DNA of 14,664 bases from Bacteroidota bacterium (lineage in GTDB: Bacteria > Bacteroidota > Bacteroidia > 2-12-FULL-35-15), in assembly GCA_023251855.1 (NCBI GenBank), contig JAHEYA010000016.1, positions 1 to 14,664 on the forward strand, read 5' to 3'. Under the pieces are notes generated by a model, which did not search any database, had not been told where the DNA came from, and saw only the letters and a list, made by a program, of their open reading frames with translations. Of the stretch, positions 7,380 through 14,505 are shown piece after piece; positions within the stretch are counted from its first letter, which is position 1, and every line of letters starts with the position of its first letter. The position numbers were made by a program, and so were the translations under genes.

Positions 7380-9917
7380 ATGGAAGCCAAATTTTCACCA
7401 AGAGTAAAGGATGTGATTACCTATAGTCGTGAAGAAGCTTTACGTTTAGGTCATGATTATATTGGAACCGAGCATTTGTTGTTGGGAATTATTCGCGAAG
7501 GCGAAGGAACCGCGGTACGCCTGCTTAAATCTTTGAGTGTTGATTTAATGGAACTGCGTAAAACCATTGAACAAACAATAGGTACAGGCAATCATAAAGT
7601 TAGCAACCTTGCTAATATCCCTTTAATGAAACAAGCTGAAAGAGCTTTAAAGATAACCTATCTGGAAGCAAAGCTTTTCAAAAGTGCGGTTATTGGAACA
7701 GAACATTTGATATTGTCCATACTAAAAGATGAGGACAATGTTGCAACCAAATCGTTGCATAAATTTAAAATAGACTATGAAGTGATGAAACAGGAACTTG
7801 AATTATCGAAATCAGACCCCAGAGCTGAATTTCCAAGTACACCACCGGATGAAGATGCCGATGATGATACTTTTAGCGCAGGAAGTGCCAAAAAGACTGT
7901 TGATAGCAAATCCAAAACACCGGTATTGGATAATTTCGGGCGTGATTTGACCAAACAAGCTGAAGAAGGTAAATTGGATCCTATTGTTGGTCGCGAAAAA
8001 GAAATTGAACGTGTTTCACAGATATTATCACGTAGAAAGAAAAACAACCCGATACTTATAGGTGAGCCCGGAGTTGGTAAATCTGCTATTGCAGAAGGCT
8101 TAGCACTGCGTATTGTTCAGCGTAAAGTATCACGTGTACTATTCGGAAAACGTGTAGTTACGCTCGACCTTGCTTCCTTGGTTGCAGGTACAAAATATCG
8201 CGGACAGTTTGAAGAACGTATGAAAGCGGTGATGAATGAATTGGAAAAATCACCGGATGTAATTTTATTTATTGATGAGATACATACTATTATTGGTGCC
8301 GGAGGTGCATCAGGTTCCTTAGATGCCTCTAATATGTTCAAACCGGCCCTTGCCCGTGGTGAGATCCAGTGTATTGGTGCCACAACATTAGATGAATACC
8401 GTCAATACATTGAGAAAGACGGAGCTTTAGAAAGAAGATTTCAAAAAGTGATCATTGAACCTACAACCATTGAGGAAACGATAGAGATATTGAATAATAT
8501 CAAATCGAAATACGAAGATCATCATAATGTAAAATATACTGATGAAGCTTTAAAAGCGTGTGTTACCTTAACTTCACGTTATATCTCCGATAGGCATTTA
8601 CCTGATAAAGCCATTGATGCATTGGATGAAGCCGGCTCACGTGTGCATATTATCAATATCAATGTTCCCAAAAATGTGGTGGAGATTGAGAAAAAATTAG
8701 AAGAGATCAAAGAAGAAAAAAATAAAGTTGTTCGTTCTCAAAAATATGAAGAAGCAGCCAGATTGCGTGATACAGAGCGTCAATTATTAGAACAATTAGA
8801 AGTTGCAAAAAAGCAATGGGAAGAAGATAGCAAAAATCACCGCGAGGTAGTTAGTGAAGATAATGTAGCTGAAGTAGTTGCTATGATGACCGGAGTACCT
8901 GTACAGCGTATTGCTCAGCATGAAGGTGATAAATTGGTAAAAATGGCTGAAATGCTTCAAGGCAAGGTAATCGGGCAAGAGGATGCTGTTAAAAAAGTTG
9001 TAAAAGCAATTCAGCGTAACCGTGCAGGTTTAAAAGATCCTCACAAACCAATTGGATCGTTTATATTTCTTGGTCCTACCGGTGTTGGTAAAACACAATT
9101 AGCTAAAATTTTATCGAAATATTTATTTGATAATGATGACGCTCTTATCCGTATTGACATGAGTGAGTATATGGAGAAATTTGCTGTATCGCGCTTAATT
9201 GGTGCCCCTCCGGGATATGTTGGTTATGAAGAAGGTGGTCAGTTGACAGAGAAAGTGCGCAGACGGCCTTATGCTGTTATTTTGTTAGATGAGATCGAAA
9301 AGGCGCATCCGGATGTGTTTAATCTATTGTTGCAAGCCTTAGATGATGGTCAGATGACTGATAGTTTAGGAAGAAAAATTGATTTCAAAAATACGATCAT
9401 CATTATGACATCTAATATTGGTGCCCGTCAATTGAAGGATTTCGGACAAGGTGTTGGTTTTTCAACTTCGGCAAAAATTGATGAAGCAGAAGGTCATGCA
9501 AAAGGGGTTATTGAAGGTGCCTTAAAAAAAGCATTTGCTCCTGAATTTTTAAACAGGATAGATGATGTAGTTATATTCAATTCATTGACCCGTGACCATA
9601 TTCATACTATTATTGATATTGAATTGGATAGTTTATATGGCCGTATCAACGGATTAGGTTATCATGTTAAAATTTCTGCAGAAGCGAAAGATTTTATTTC
9701 TGAGAAAGGATATGATGTTCAATTTGGTGCCCGTCCGCTAAAACGGGCTATTCAAAAGTATCTTGAAGACCCGTTGGCTGAAGAGATCATCAAATCTCAT
9801 ATCAGCGAAGGTGATACCATTGATGTAGATTTTGATAAAGAGAAGCAGGAAATAAGAATCAAGGTTATAAAACCAAAAGAGAACAAGCCTAAAAAAAGTA
9901 AAAAGGAAGAAAACTAA
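7380..9917 (+). CDS. clpC: ClpC-type AAA+ ATPase, ATP-dependent Clp protease subunit
   Basis: ClpC is a hexameric cytoplasmic unfoldase that feeds substrates to the ClpP peptidase. At 845 residues it is full length. The double Clp N-domain (about 1-145) includes HDYIGTEHLLLGIIREGEG and its repeat IGTEHLILSILKDED. AAA+ module 1 has Walker A GEPGVGKS (228-235), Walker B ILFIDE (295-300) and an LERRF arginine finger (350-354). A short middle domain carries a UVR-like motif (about 447-475), which marks ClpC rather than ClpA or ClpB. Module 2 has Walker A GPTGVGKT (565-572) and Walker B ILLDE (634-638). V692-G-F694 fits the ClpP-docking loop. The tail is lysine-rich. The start ATG at 7380 begins the N-domain directly. 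It is a single-gene unit between its own promoter and a terminator. Confidence 0.97.
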   Translation: MEAKFSPRVKDVITYSREEALRLGHDYIGTEHLLLGIIREGEGTAVRLLKSLSVDLMELRKTIEQTIGTGNHKVSNLANIPLMKQAERALKITYLEAKLFKSAVIGTEHLILSILKDEDNVATKSLHKFKIDYEVMKQELELSKSDPRAEFPSTPPDEDADDDTFSAGSAKKTVDSKSKTPVLDNFGRDLTKQAEEGKLDPIVGREKEIERVSQILSRRKKNNPILIGEPGVGKSAIAEGLALRIVQRKVSRVLFGKRVVTLDLASLVAGTKYRGQFEERMKAVMNELEKSPDVILFIDEIHTIIGAGGASGSLDASNMFKPALARGEIQCIGATTLDEYRQYIEKDGALERRFQKVIIEPTTIEETIEILNNIKSKYEDHHNVKYTDEALKACVTLTSRYISDRHLPDKAIDALDEAGSRVHIININVPKNVVEIEKKLEEIKEEKNKVVRSQKYEEAARLRDTERQLLEQLEVAKKQWEEDSKNHREVVSEDNVAEVVAMMTGVPVQRIAQHEGDKLVKMAEMLQGKVIGQEDAVKKVVKAIQRNRAGLKDPHKPIGSFIFLGPTGVGKTQLAKILSKYLFDNDDALIRIDMSEYMEKFAVSRLIGAPPGYVGYEEGGQLTEKVRRRPYAVILLDEIEKAHPDVFNLLLQALDDGQMTDSLGRKIDFKNTIIIMTSNIGARQLKDFGQGVGFSTSAKIDEAEGHAKGVIEGALKKAFAPEFLNRIDDVVIFNSLTRDHIHTIIDIELDSLYGRINGLGYHVKISAEAKDFISEKGYDVQFGARPLKRAIQKYLEDPLAEEIIKSHISEGDTIDVDFDKEKQEIRIKVIKPKENKPKKSKKEEN

Positions 9918-9918
9918 A

Positions 9919-9952
9919 AAACTTGTCCCGCAAAATGCGGGACGTTTTTTTT
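9919..9952 (+). terminator. Rho-independent terminator of clpC
   Basis: A perfect 8-bp stem GTCCCGCA (9925-9932) and TGCGGGAC (9936-9943) with an AAA loop is followed by a G and eight Ts. It starts a few bases after the clpC TAA. The A-run before the stem could give weak termination on the opposite strand too. Confidence 0.92.
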
Positions 9953-10012
9953 AATTATACTTGCAAAAAAAGATTAAAATTTGTAACTATTCTGTTGACC
10001 AATAACAATATG

Positions 10013-10135
10013 GAACGCGGATAACGCAGATTGTTATGATAAACACTGATAAAATAAATCATATTTAAATCTATATTATATGATTTATACAAATAAAAAT
10101 CATACTTATCATATCCATCTGCGTTATCAGCGTTC
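10013..10135. repeat. 123-nt imperfect palindrome (GAACGCGGATAACGC type)
   Basis: The left arm GAACGCGGATAACGCAGAT (10013-10031) matches the reverse complement of 10117-10135 at 18 of 19 positions. Complementarity continues inward with TATGATAA (about 10035-10042) against TTATCATA (about 10107-10114). The centre is very AT-rich. The whole element could fold into one long hairpin. It sits between the clpC terminator and the LRR gene, and I see no coding capacity. From memory, GAACGCGGAT/ATCCGCGTTC-ended palindromes are widespread in Bacteroidota. It could affect expression of the LRR gene, whose ATG follows 38 nt later. Confidence 0.75.
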
Positions 10136-10173
10136 TATTCGACTAGGTGAGTAGTTGCCAACAATTTAATAAA

Positions 10174-11037
10174 ATGCGAAAATTTATTTTCTTACTTTTT
10201 GTTTCCTTTTCATCCCTTGTTACTGCTCAGGTAGATTACGATGTACTTGATAAATATGGCCCTCCGGGTGTAATCTACACTACTCTTAAAAGTGCTTTAG
10301 AGAATGTTGATATTGCTTATAAAATAAAAATTGAAGATCAGGTATTTGATCCCAAATTACTTCCTTCTTTCGGAACGCTTTCAAAAGTAATGGCTTTACA
10401 ATTAACAAGAAACGGGATTACTAAATTGCCTCCGGGGTTTAAAAACCTTACCAACCTTGTTTATTTTGCATGTATTGGAAATGAAATCACTTCTTTACCA
10501 ATAGATTTTGGAAACCTTGCACAGCTTACAGACTTGCATTTTCATGATACAAAATTGGATTCACTCCCATTTGAAATTGCTTATTTAAACAGGTTGCAAA
10601 CATTGGAAATACAAAACAATCATGTGGGCGTATTTTATTTTCCAAACAGTATTGGATATTTGTCGGGTTTAAAATCTTTACTGCTTTACAATACCCCGCT
10701 TGATACATTACCGGCTTCTTTCGGAGAATTTAAAAAACTAAAAAGTTTAACACTTGCAAAGTGTGGAATAAAAAAAATTCCGAAAGCGGTAGTAAAAATA
10801 GGTTCTCTAGAAGAATTAGTATTGGATAATAATGAAATAAGTGAATTGCCAAAAGGACTTTTTAAATTAAAAAATCTGAAACAACTCTCGTTGAAAAATA
10901 ACAAGTTAACTGGTATAGTTGATTCGATCAGTATGCTTAAAAACCTTGAATTATTTGATTTGCGAGGAAATACTTTTAAAGAGAATGATATTGATATTTT
11001 GAAAGCGCTGTTACCGAGGTGTAGAGTTCTGTATTAG
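10174..11037 (+). CDS. Secreted leucine-rich-repeat protein
   Basis: This 287-residue protein starts MRKFIFLLFVSFSSLVTAQ, a classical signal peptide with predicted cleavage after TA. I chose the ATG at 10174 over an in-frame GTG at 10147 because only the ATG puts the signal peptide at the N-terminus. From about residue 75, eight or nine leucine-rich repeats of about 23 residues follow, with LxxLxLxxNxIxxLP spacing (NEITSLPIDFGNL, LVLDNNEISELPKGLFKLKN, LKQLSLKNNKLTG). The last repeat is irregular (FDLRGNTFKENDIDILKALL) and leads straight into the C-terminus RCRVLY. Such proteins bind other proteins. The ligand is unknown, and no membrane anchor or C-terminal sorting domain is visible. It converges with mtgA. 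Confidence 0.85.
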   Translation: MRKFIFLLFVSFSSLVTAQVDYDVLDKYGPPGVIYTTLKSALENVDIAYKIKIEDQVFDPKLLPSFGTLSKVMALQLTRNGITKLPPGFKNLTNLVYFACIGNEITSLPIDFGNLAQLTDLHFHDTKLDSLPFEIAYLNRLQTLEIQNNHVGVFYFPNSIGYLSGLKSLLLYNTPLDTLPASFGEFKKLKSLTLAKCGIKKIPKAVVKIGSLEELVLDNNEISELPKGLFKLKNLKQLSLKNNKLTGIVDSISMLKNLELFDLRGNTFKENDIDILKALLPRCRVLY

Positions 11038-11069
11038 ATTTGAGATGTGAGATATTAGATATGAGAATT
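11035..11069. repeat. Five tandem 7-nt units between convergent genes
   Basis: TAGATTT, GAGATGT, GAGATAT, TAGATAT and GAGAATT follow each other without gaps. The first unit contains the LRR gene stop codon TAG (11035-11037), and the last ends one base before the mtgA stop codon. No terminator hairpin is visible in this gap. Confidence 0.5.
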
Positions 11070-11780
11070 TTACTCCTCCTCTTCCTCTTCATAACTTAAT
11101 TCCCCGCCCCAATTTGCCATTTGATTTAATATCCAGGCTTCGCGAACGTGCACGTAAGGACTAGGTTTAGCGGCTGAAAATTTTATTGGATTTGGTAAAA
11201 CAGCAGCTATTAGTGAAGCTTCACTTTTAGTTAAATTTTTTGCATCTTTATTAAAAAATGTTTTTGAGGCTGCTTGTGCACCATAGATGCCATCCCCCAT
11301 TTCAATTACATTTAAATAAACTTCCATGATCCGCTCCTTGCTCCAGAAGGTTTCTATCAAAAAAACAAAATACACTTCAACACCTTTTCTTATCCAGCTG
11401 TGGCCGGGCCATAAAAAAACATTTTTTGCTGTTTGCTGACTTATTGTACTTGCTCCACGTTGTTTTTTATGCTTTTTATTGTACTTCAATGCTTTATTAA
11501 TTGCTTCGAAATCGAAACCTCGGTGATTAATAAAATTCTGATCTTCGGAGCAAACAACAGCTAATTGCAGGTTATTAGAGATTTCTTTTAAAGGTACCCA
11601 ATTTTTTTTGAGTTTCATTTGTTTACCATCCACCTTCTGTTCAACGCAACGTATCAGTGAGAGAGGCGTTATAGGTATTGGCACCCAGCGAAAAAAGAGG
11701 ACAGAACCAATACTGATAATAAAAAACCAGATTGCAATTTTCCAGGTGTATGACCAAATTTTTTTTAGTATGTCCTTCAT
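11070..11780 (-). CDS. mtgA: Monofunctional biosynthetic peptidoglycan transglycosylase
   Basis: MtgA is a membrane-anchored GT51 enzyme that polymerises lipid II into glycan strands in the periplasm and has no transpeptidase domain. The 236-residue protein has one N-terminal membrane segment (about 13-30, WKIAIWFFIISIGSVLFF). All GT51 motifs are present: catalytic E79 in SEDQNFINHRGFD (78-90), RGASTISQQTAKN (108-120), a KER-MEVYLNVIEMGDGIYG stretch (148-166), and the conserved end AAVLPNPIKF...VREAWILNQM. I start it at the ATG at 11780. A longer frame reaches 11933 but overlaps the tmRNA gene and adds no domain. The C-terminus is an unusual run of six glutamates from a GAG/GAA tract. It is divergent from ssrA with a 74-nt gap and convergent with the LRR gene. 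Confidence 0.95.
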   Translation of the reverse strand: MKDILKKIWSYTWKIAIWFFIISIGSVLFFRWVPIPITPLSLIRCVEQKVDGKQMKLKKNWVPLKEISNNLQLAVVCSEDQNFINHRGFDFEAINKALKYNKKHKKQRGASTISQQTAKNVFLWPGHSWIRKGVEVYFVFLIETFWSKERIMEVYLNVIEMGDGIYGAQAASKTFFNKDAKNLTKSEASLIAAVLPNPIKFSAAKPSPYVHVREAWILNQMANWGGELSYEEEEEE

Positions 11781-11819
11781 GCTTTCTTTTAAAAACGCTA
11801 AAATAATAGATTTTATCGC

Positions 11820-11827
11820 TACCTTTG
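11820..11827 (+). promoter_or_regulatory. Probable -7 element of the ssrA promoter
   Basis: TACCTTTG matches the Bacteroidota TAnnTTTG -7 consensus and is identical to the proposed clpC element. It lies 27 nt before the mature tmRNA 5' end, leaving a short leader for RNase P to remove. No clear TTTG -33 element is seen at the usual distance. Confidence 0.55.
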
Positions 11828-11854
11828 TAACAATAATTTTTTTATTAAAACAAT

Positions 11855-12222
11855 GGGGTCGTACGGTTTTGACAGCAGGTGCGATTTTTAGGTAAGCATG
11901 CCGAGCGTTGTGAATATGGCTCGTTAATATCAACTCTCACTCGTCTAACTGGCGAAAACAATTACGCGTTAGCTGCTTAATTTTAATAATTAAGCGCTTA
12001 CTACTTCCCAAGAAGCTCTTCTCTACTGCGTTTTGGTGAGGTATCGAAAATGTTGAGATAGTTTGGTCAGTGTCCTGATGACCGAGCAAAACTTAAAGGA
12101 ATAAGGATGTAGTTGGTTTGACTTATACCGGCTGCATTTCGAAAATCAAATAAGGTCTACGCATGTAGAAAGCTTATTAATTCCTTGTTTGGACGAGGGT
12201 TCGAATCCCTCCGACTCCACCT
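11855..12222 (+). ncRNA. ssrA: Transfer-messenger RNA (tmRNA)
   Basis: tmRNA rescues stalled ribosomes and adds a degradation tag to the unfinished peptide. The 5' end GGGGTCG (11855-11861) pairs with CGACTCC (12212-12218) to form the tRNA-like acceptor stem. A T-arm GAGGG-TTCGAAT-CCCTC lies just before it, and A12219 is the discriminator. The genome then reads CCT, so the final A of the CCA end is not encoded and must be added by CCA-adding enzyme. The tag frame at 11951-11980 encodes GENNYALAA, and the stop region forms the GCTTAATT/AATTAAGC helix typical of tmRNA. About 365 nt is normal for one-piece tmRNA. An intrinsic terminator follows directly. Confidence 0.97.
11951..11980 (+). other. 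tmRNA proteolysis-tag reading frame (GENNYALAA)
   Basis: The codons GGC GAA AAC AAT TAC GCG TTA GCT GCT TAA encode GENNYALAA. With the alanine carried by the tmRNA itself, the added tag is AGENNYALAA. The ALAA end is the standard recognition signal for Clp-family proteases. GGC is the resume codon. Confidence 0.93.
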
Positions 12223-12225
12223 TCA

Positions 12226-12261
12226 CCCTCCGAAGCTTTAGCGTAGGAGGGCTTTTCTTTT
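12226..12261 (+). terminator. Rho-independent terminator of ssrA
   Basis: CCCTCC (12226-12231) pairs with GGAGGG (12246-12251), with an inner GC/GC pairing around a TTTA loop, followed by CTTTTCTTTT. It begins four bases after the tmRNA CCT end. The hairpin sequence CCTCCGAAGCTTTAGCGTAGGAGG also resembles a Bacteroidota repeat I recall from other genomes, so a repeat may serve as the terminator. Confidence 0.75.
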
Positions 12262-12297
12262 AATTTGAAGAATTACGTTTGCGCTAAACCTTCTTCG

Positions 12298-12326
12298 GTC
12301 TACAGTGGACTGCGTCCACCGTAGAC
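12298..12326. repeat. Palindrome GTCTAC-GTGGAC / GTCCAC-GTAGAC
   Basis: GTCTACAGTGGAC (12298-12310), a TGC loop and GTCCACCGTAGAC (12314-12326) form a 13-bp stem with one A-C mismatch. It lies in the 190-nt non-coding stretch between ssrA and the DUF167 gene. No T-run follows on either strand, so it does not look like a terminator. Confidence 0.65.
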
Positions 12327-12379
12327 TACATAGGCGAGTTTCACTCTCGAAGCTCCTCGAATCTGATAAGATTAATGGT

Positions 12380-12400
12380 GCGAAGTAGGGCTTCGTTTTA
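12380..12400 (+). terminator. Weak terminator-like hairpin downstream of ssrA
   Basis: CGAAG (12381-12385) pairs with CTTCG (12391-12395), with a possible G-T closing pair, and is followed by TTTTA. The stem is short. On the plus strand it could be a backup terminator preventing read-through into the opposing DUF167 gene. On the minus strand it has no T-run. Confidence 0.35.
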
Positions 12401-12412
12401 TCATGAGTTTTG

Positions 12413-12694
12413 CTAAGGCTCTCGTTTTATTTTTTTGTATTTAGTTATTATTTTTTCAAACTCTGTTTGATTAATATTTAAAAGTATTTTTTTAAACCTG
12501 CTGTTCAAGCCTTTTTCCAGAATAACATCACTTTTGCTAAGATTAAATTTTTTTGCTAAAAATCGTATCAAATACGCATTTGCAGCTCCTTCAATTGGTT
12601 TTTCCTTTATTTTAATTGTTATATCTCCTTCTGAATCTAATATGATCTCATCTTTAAAAACTCCGGGTTTTACTTTAGCTATGAATGAAATCAT
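12413..12694 (-). CDS. DUF167 (YggU-like) family protein
   Basis: This 93-residue protein matches the small DUF167 family by its two hallmarks: an N-terminal IAKVKPG strand (5-11), and IKIKEKPIEGAANAYLIRFLAKKF (27-50) followed by SKSDVILEKGLNSRFKKILL. The length is typical. The family has a known fold but no established biochemical role. Start is the ATG at 12694 and stop is TAG (12413-12415). It lies 18 nt downstream of the PhnA-like gene on the same strand, so the two are probably cotranscribed. The C-terminus is lysine-rich. Confidence 0.88.
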   Translation of the reverse strand: MISFIAKVKPGVFKDEIILDSEGDITIKIKEKPIEGAANAYLIRFLAKKFNLSKSDVILEKGLNSRFKKILLNINQTEFEKIITKYKKIKREP

Positions 12695-12712
12695 TTCAAT
12701 ATTAAAAATAAA

Positions 12713-13270
12713 TTAATTTTTCTTGACAAACTTGGTGAGAATCACAATTGTTTGATCATTGATTTTACCCTCTATTTGTTCGTGATTATCAGCTACCAAT
12801 TTTATTTTTTTTACAACAGTCCCTTTTGAGGCCGTAAAATTTGTTCCTTTTACATTAAGTGCTTGAGTAAGAACTACGTTATCGCCAGATTCAAGCGTAT
12901 TTCCAAAAGCATCCTTATGAACATCCGGAATTTCAAAAGCACTTAGAGCCCATTGTATTGTGTTTTCATCCAAATCAACAGAATTGATTAAATTATTTGC
13001 CCAATCTTCTGCTTTGTATTTAGTCAAAATCCGATAACTCAACGCTTGAACACTTGGCTCTGCACTCCAAATGCTTCCTTCCAAACAACGCCAGTGAAAA
13101 CCAAAATCTTCACCCTCCATTGATTGTTTACAAGTGTCACATATTGCAACTTGATTTTCGATTAAATCATCATTTTTAGGACTTACAGTATAGGCAACAG
13201 TTGCAGTTTCTACATTACATAATTCACATAAATCCTGATTTCGTTGTTCAAGTTCTTTGCTAATCGACAT
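12713..13270 (-). CDS. PhnA-family zinc-ribbon protein
   Basis: This 185-residue protein has an N-terminal zinc ribbon with two CxxC pairs (C15/C18 and C44/C47) in a LCELCN...AICDTCKQ setting. A helical middle follows (about 75-110). The C-terminal PhnA/YjdM domain (about 115-185) reads DAFGNTLESGDNVVLTQALNVKGTN...KGTVVKKIKLV...TKFVKKN. The family name comes from the E. coli phosphonate-region gene phnA (yjdM), whose product is not required for phosphonate breakdown. The role of Bacteroidota members is unclear, and nothing nearby suggests phosphonate metabolism. The ATG at 13270 fits the start, with a TAnnTTTG element about 60 nt upstream. It heads a probable two-gene operon with the DUF167 gene. 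Confidence 0.9.
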   Translation of the reverse strand: MSISKELEQRNQDLCELCNVETATVAYTVSPKNDDLIENQVAICDTCKQSMEGEDFGFHWRCLEGSIWSAEPSVQALSYRILTKYKAEDWANNLINSVDLDENTIQWALSAFEIPDVHKDAFGNTLESGDNVVLTQALNVKGTNFTASKGTVVKKIKLVADNHEQIEGKINDQTIVILTKFVKKN

Positions 13271-13536
13271 ATATTTAAAAATTAAAGTTTTTGATAATTC
13301 AGAATTGAATCCCTATTTAGTTGAGTCAACAAAAGTAGAAGTAATTGTTTAATAAAGTGTTTTAAAACCATTTAGCACAATCACATTTTGGTGGTTACCA
13401 TAATTGACTTGATGTTAAATAATAATTCATCTCTGAATGAATCTGTGTCTTAATAAGCATTTTAATATCAATAAAAACCTTCCAATTACTATTTTTAGTG
13501 CTCATTCAAAGAAATGTACGAACTTCGCATCTTCGG
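13271..13536. other. Divergent intergenic region, PhnA-like gene / U32 gene
   Basis: The region is AT-rich and non-coding. It carries a minus-strand -7 element at 13330-13337 and a small ATTCA-TCTC-TGAAT hairpin near 13427. I see no convincing plus-strand promoter for the U32 gene, though it must start here. Confidence 0.6.
13330..13337 (-). promoter_or_regulatory. Probable -7 element for the PhnA-like/DUF167 operon
   Basis: The minus strand reads TACTTTTG, a full match to TAnnTTTG, 59 nt upstream of the ATG at 13270. A matching TTTG -33 box is not visible at the expected spacing, so only the -7 part is supported. Confidence 0.5.
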
Positions 13537-14505
13537 ATGAAAAAGAAAATCGAAATTCTATCACCTGCCAAAAATTTGGTTCAGGGTATTGGCGCAATCA
13601 ATGCCGGTGCTGATGCTGTATATATAGGGGCACCACAGTTTGGGGCACGCTCAAATGCCACTAACTCTCTTGAAGATATTGAGGAATTGGTAAAATATGC
13701 TCACTTATTTAAGGCACAAGTTTTTGTAGTAGTTAATACCATTTTGTATGATGAGGAGCTTGCAGATTGTAAAAAATTAATCCATCAATTATATGATATT
13801 GGAGTAGATGCACTGATTGTTCAGGATATGGCAATTATGGAAATGGATTTGCCTCCAATTGTTATTCATGCAAGTACTCAGGCGAATAACCGAGATCCTA
13901 AACATGTAAAATTTCTTAAAGATGCCGGGATGAAACGTGTTGTTTTGGCCAGAGAATTAAATTTAGATCAGATCAAAGATATTCGTAACGCAACAGATGT
14001 TGAATTGGAATTTTTTGTTTCCGGTGCTCTTTGTGTTTCTTTTAGTGGTAATTGTTACATGAGTATTGCAAATGGAGAACGTAGTGCTAACAGAGGCTCT
14101 TGTGCCCAAAACTGCCGTCTGCCCTATAATCTGATTGATGGAACAGGAAAAACGTTAATAGCAAACAGTCATTTATTATCCATTAAGGATTTAGATTTAA
14201 GTGATCAATTGCCTAATTTGATTGAAGCAGGCATTACTTCTTTTAAAATAGAAGGTAGATTAAAGGATATGGTATACGTTAAAAACAATACCTCCTTTTT
14301 AAGAAAAAAATTAGATGCCTTTTTAGAAAATAATGATACCTATCAAAAAGCATCTTCCGGAAGAACCCACTATAATTTCGAAGCTGAGATGGATAGAAGC
14401 TTTAATAGAGGCTATACTGATTATTTTGTAAACAAACGGACAGAAAAAATTGGTTCATGGGATAGTCCGAAATCACAAGGCCAATTGATTGGAAAGCTTA
14501 TATAG
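13537..14505 (+). CDS. U32-family protein (RlhA/TrhP-like), interrupted by in-frame TAG
   Basis: U32 proteins, once called collagenase-like peptidases, include RlhA and TrhP, which take part in hydroxylation of cytidine in 23S rRNA and uridine in tRNA. The barrel begins KIEILSPAKNLVQGIGAINA, then GADAVYIGAPQFGAR. The family signature EFFVSGALCVSFSGNCYMS (158-176) is followed by RGSCAQNCRLPY (186-197). Cysteines 166, 173, 189 and 193 form the C-x6-C-x15-C-x3-C set expected to hold an iron-sulfur cluster. KIEGRLKD (237-244) is also conserved. I start it at the ATG at 13537, since the 13 extra residues from 13498 are not family-like. A TAG at 14503-14505 stops the frame after 322 codons, yet family-like sequence continues in the same frame. 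The part before the stop holds the whole catalytic barrel. Confidence 0.88.
   Translation: MKKKIEILSPAKNLVQGIGAINAGADAVYIGAPQFGARSNATNSLEDIEELVKYAHLFKAQVFVVVNTILYDEELADCKKLIHQLYDIGVDALIVQDMAIMEMDLPPIVIHASTQANNRDPKHVKFLKDAGMKRVVLARELNLDQIKDIRNATDVELEFFVSGALCVSFSGNCYMSIANGERSANRGSCAQNCRLPYNLIDGTGKTLIANSHLLSIKDLDLSDQLPNLIEAGITSFKIEGRLKDMVYVKNNTSFLRKKLDAFLENNDTYQKASSGRTHYNFEAEMDRSFNRGYTDYFVNKRTEKIGSWDSPKSQGQLIGKLI

Noticed and set aside
10147..10173. GTG start nine codons upstream for the LRR protein
   Set aside because: It would put SSCQQFNK ahead of a textbook signal peptide. The ATG at 10174 is a better start.
11781..11933. A 51-codon N-terminal extension of mtgA
   Set aside because: It runs through the tmRNA promoter and 5' end on the opposite strand, and the usual MtgA N-terminus with its membrane segment begins at the ATG at 11780.
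12713..13270. Phosphonate-utilisation locus
   Set aside because: Only a PhnA-family protein is present. No C-P lyase or phosphonate transport genes accompany it, and PhnA itself is not a phosphonate-degrading enzyme.
13498..13536. Upstream GTG/TTG-type start of the U32 gene
   Set aside because: The 13 added residues do not resemble the family, whose members begin close to KIEILSPA.
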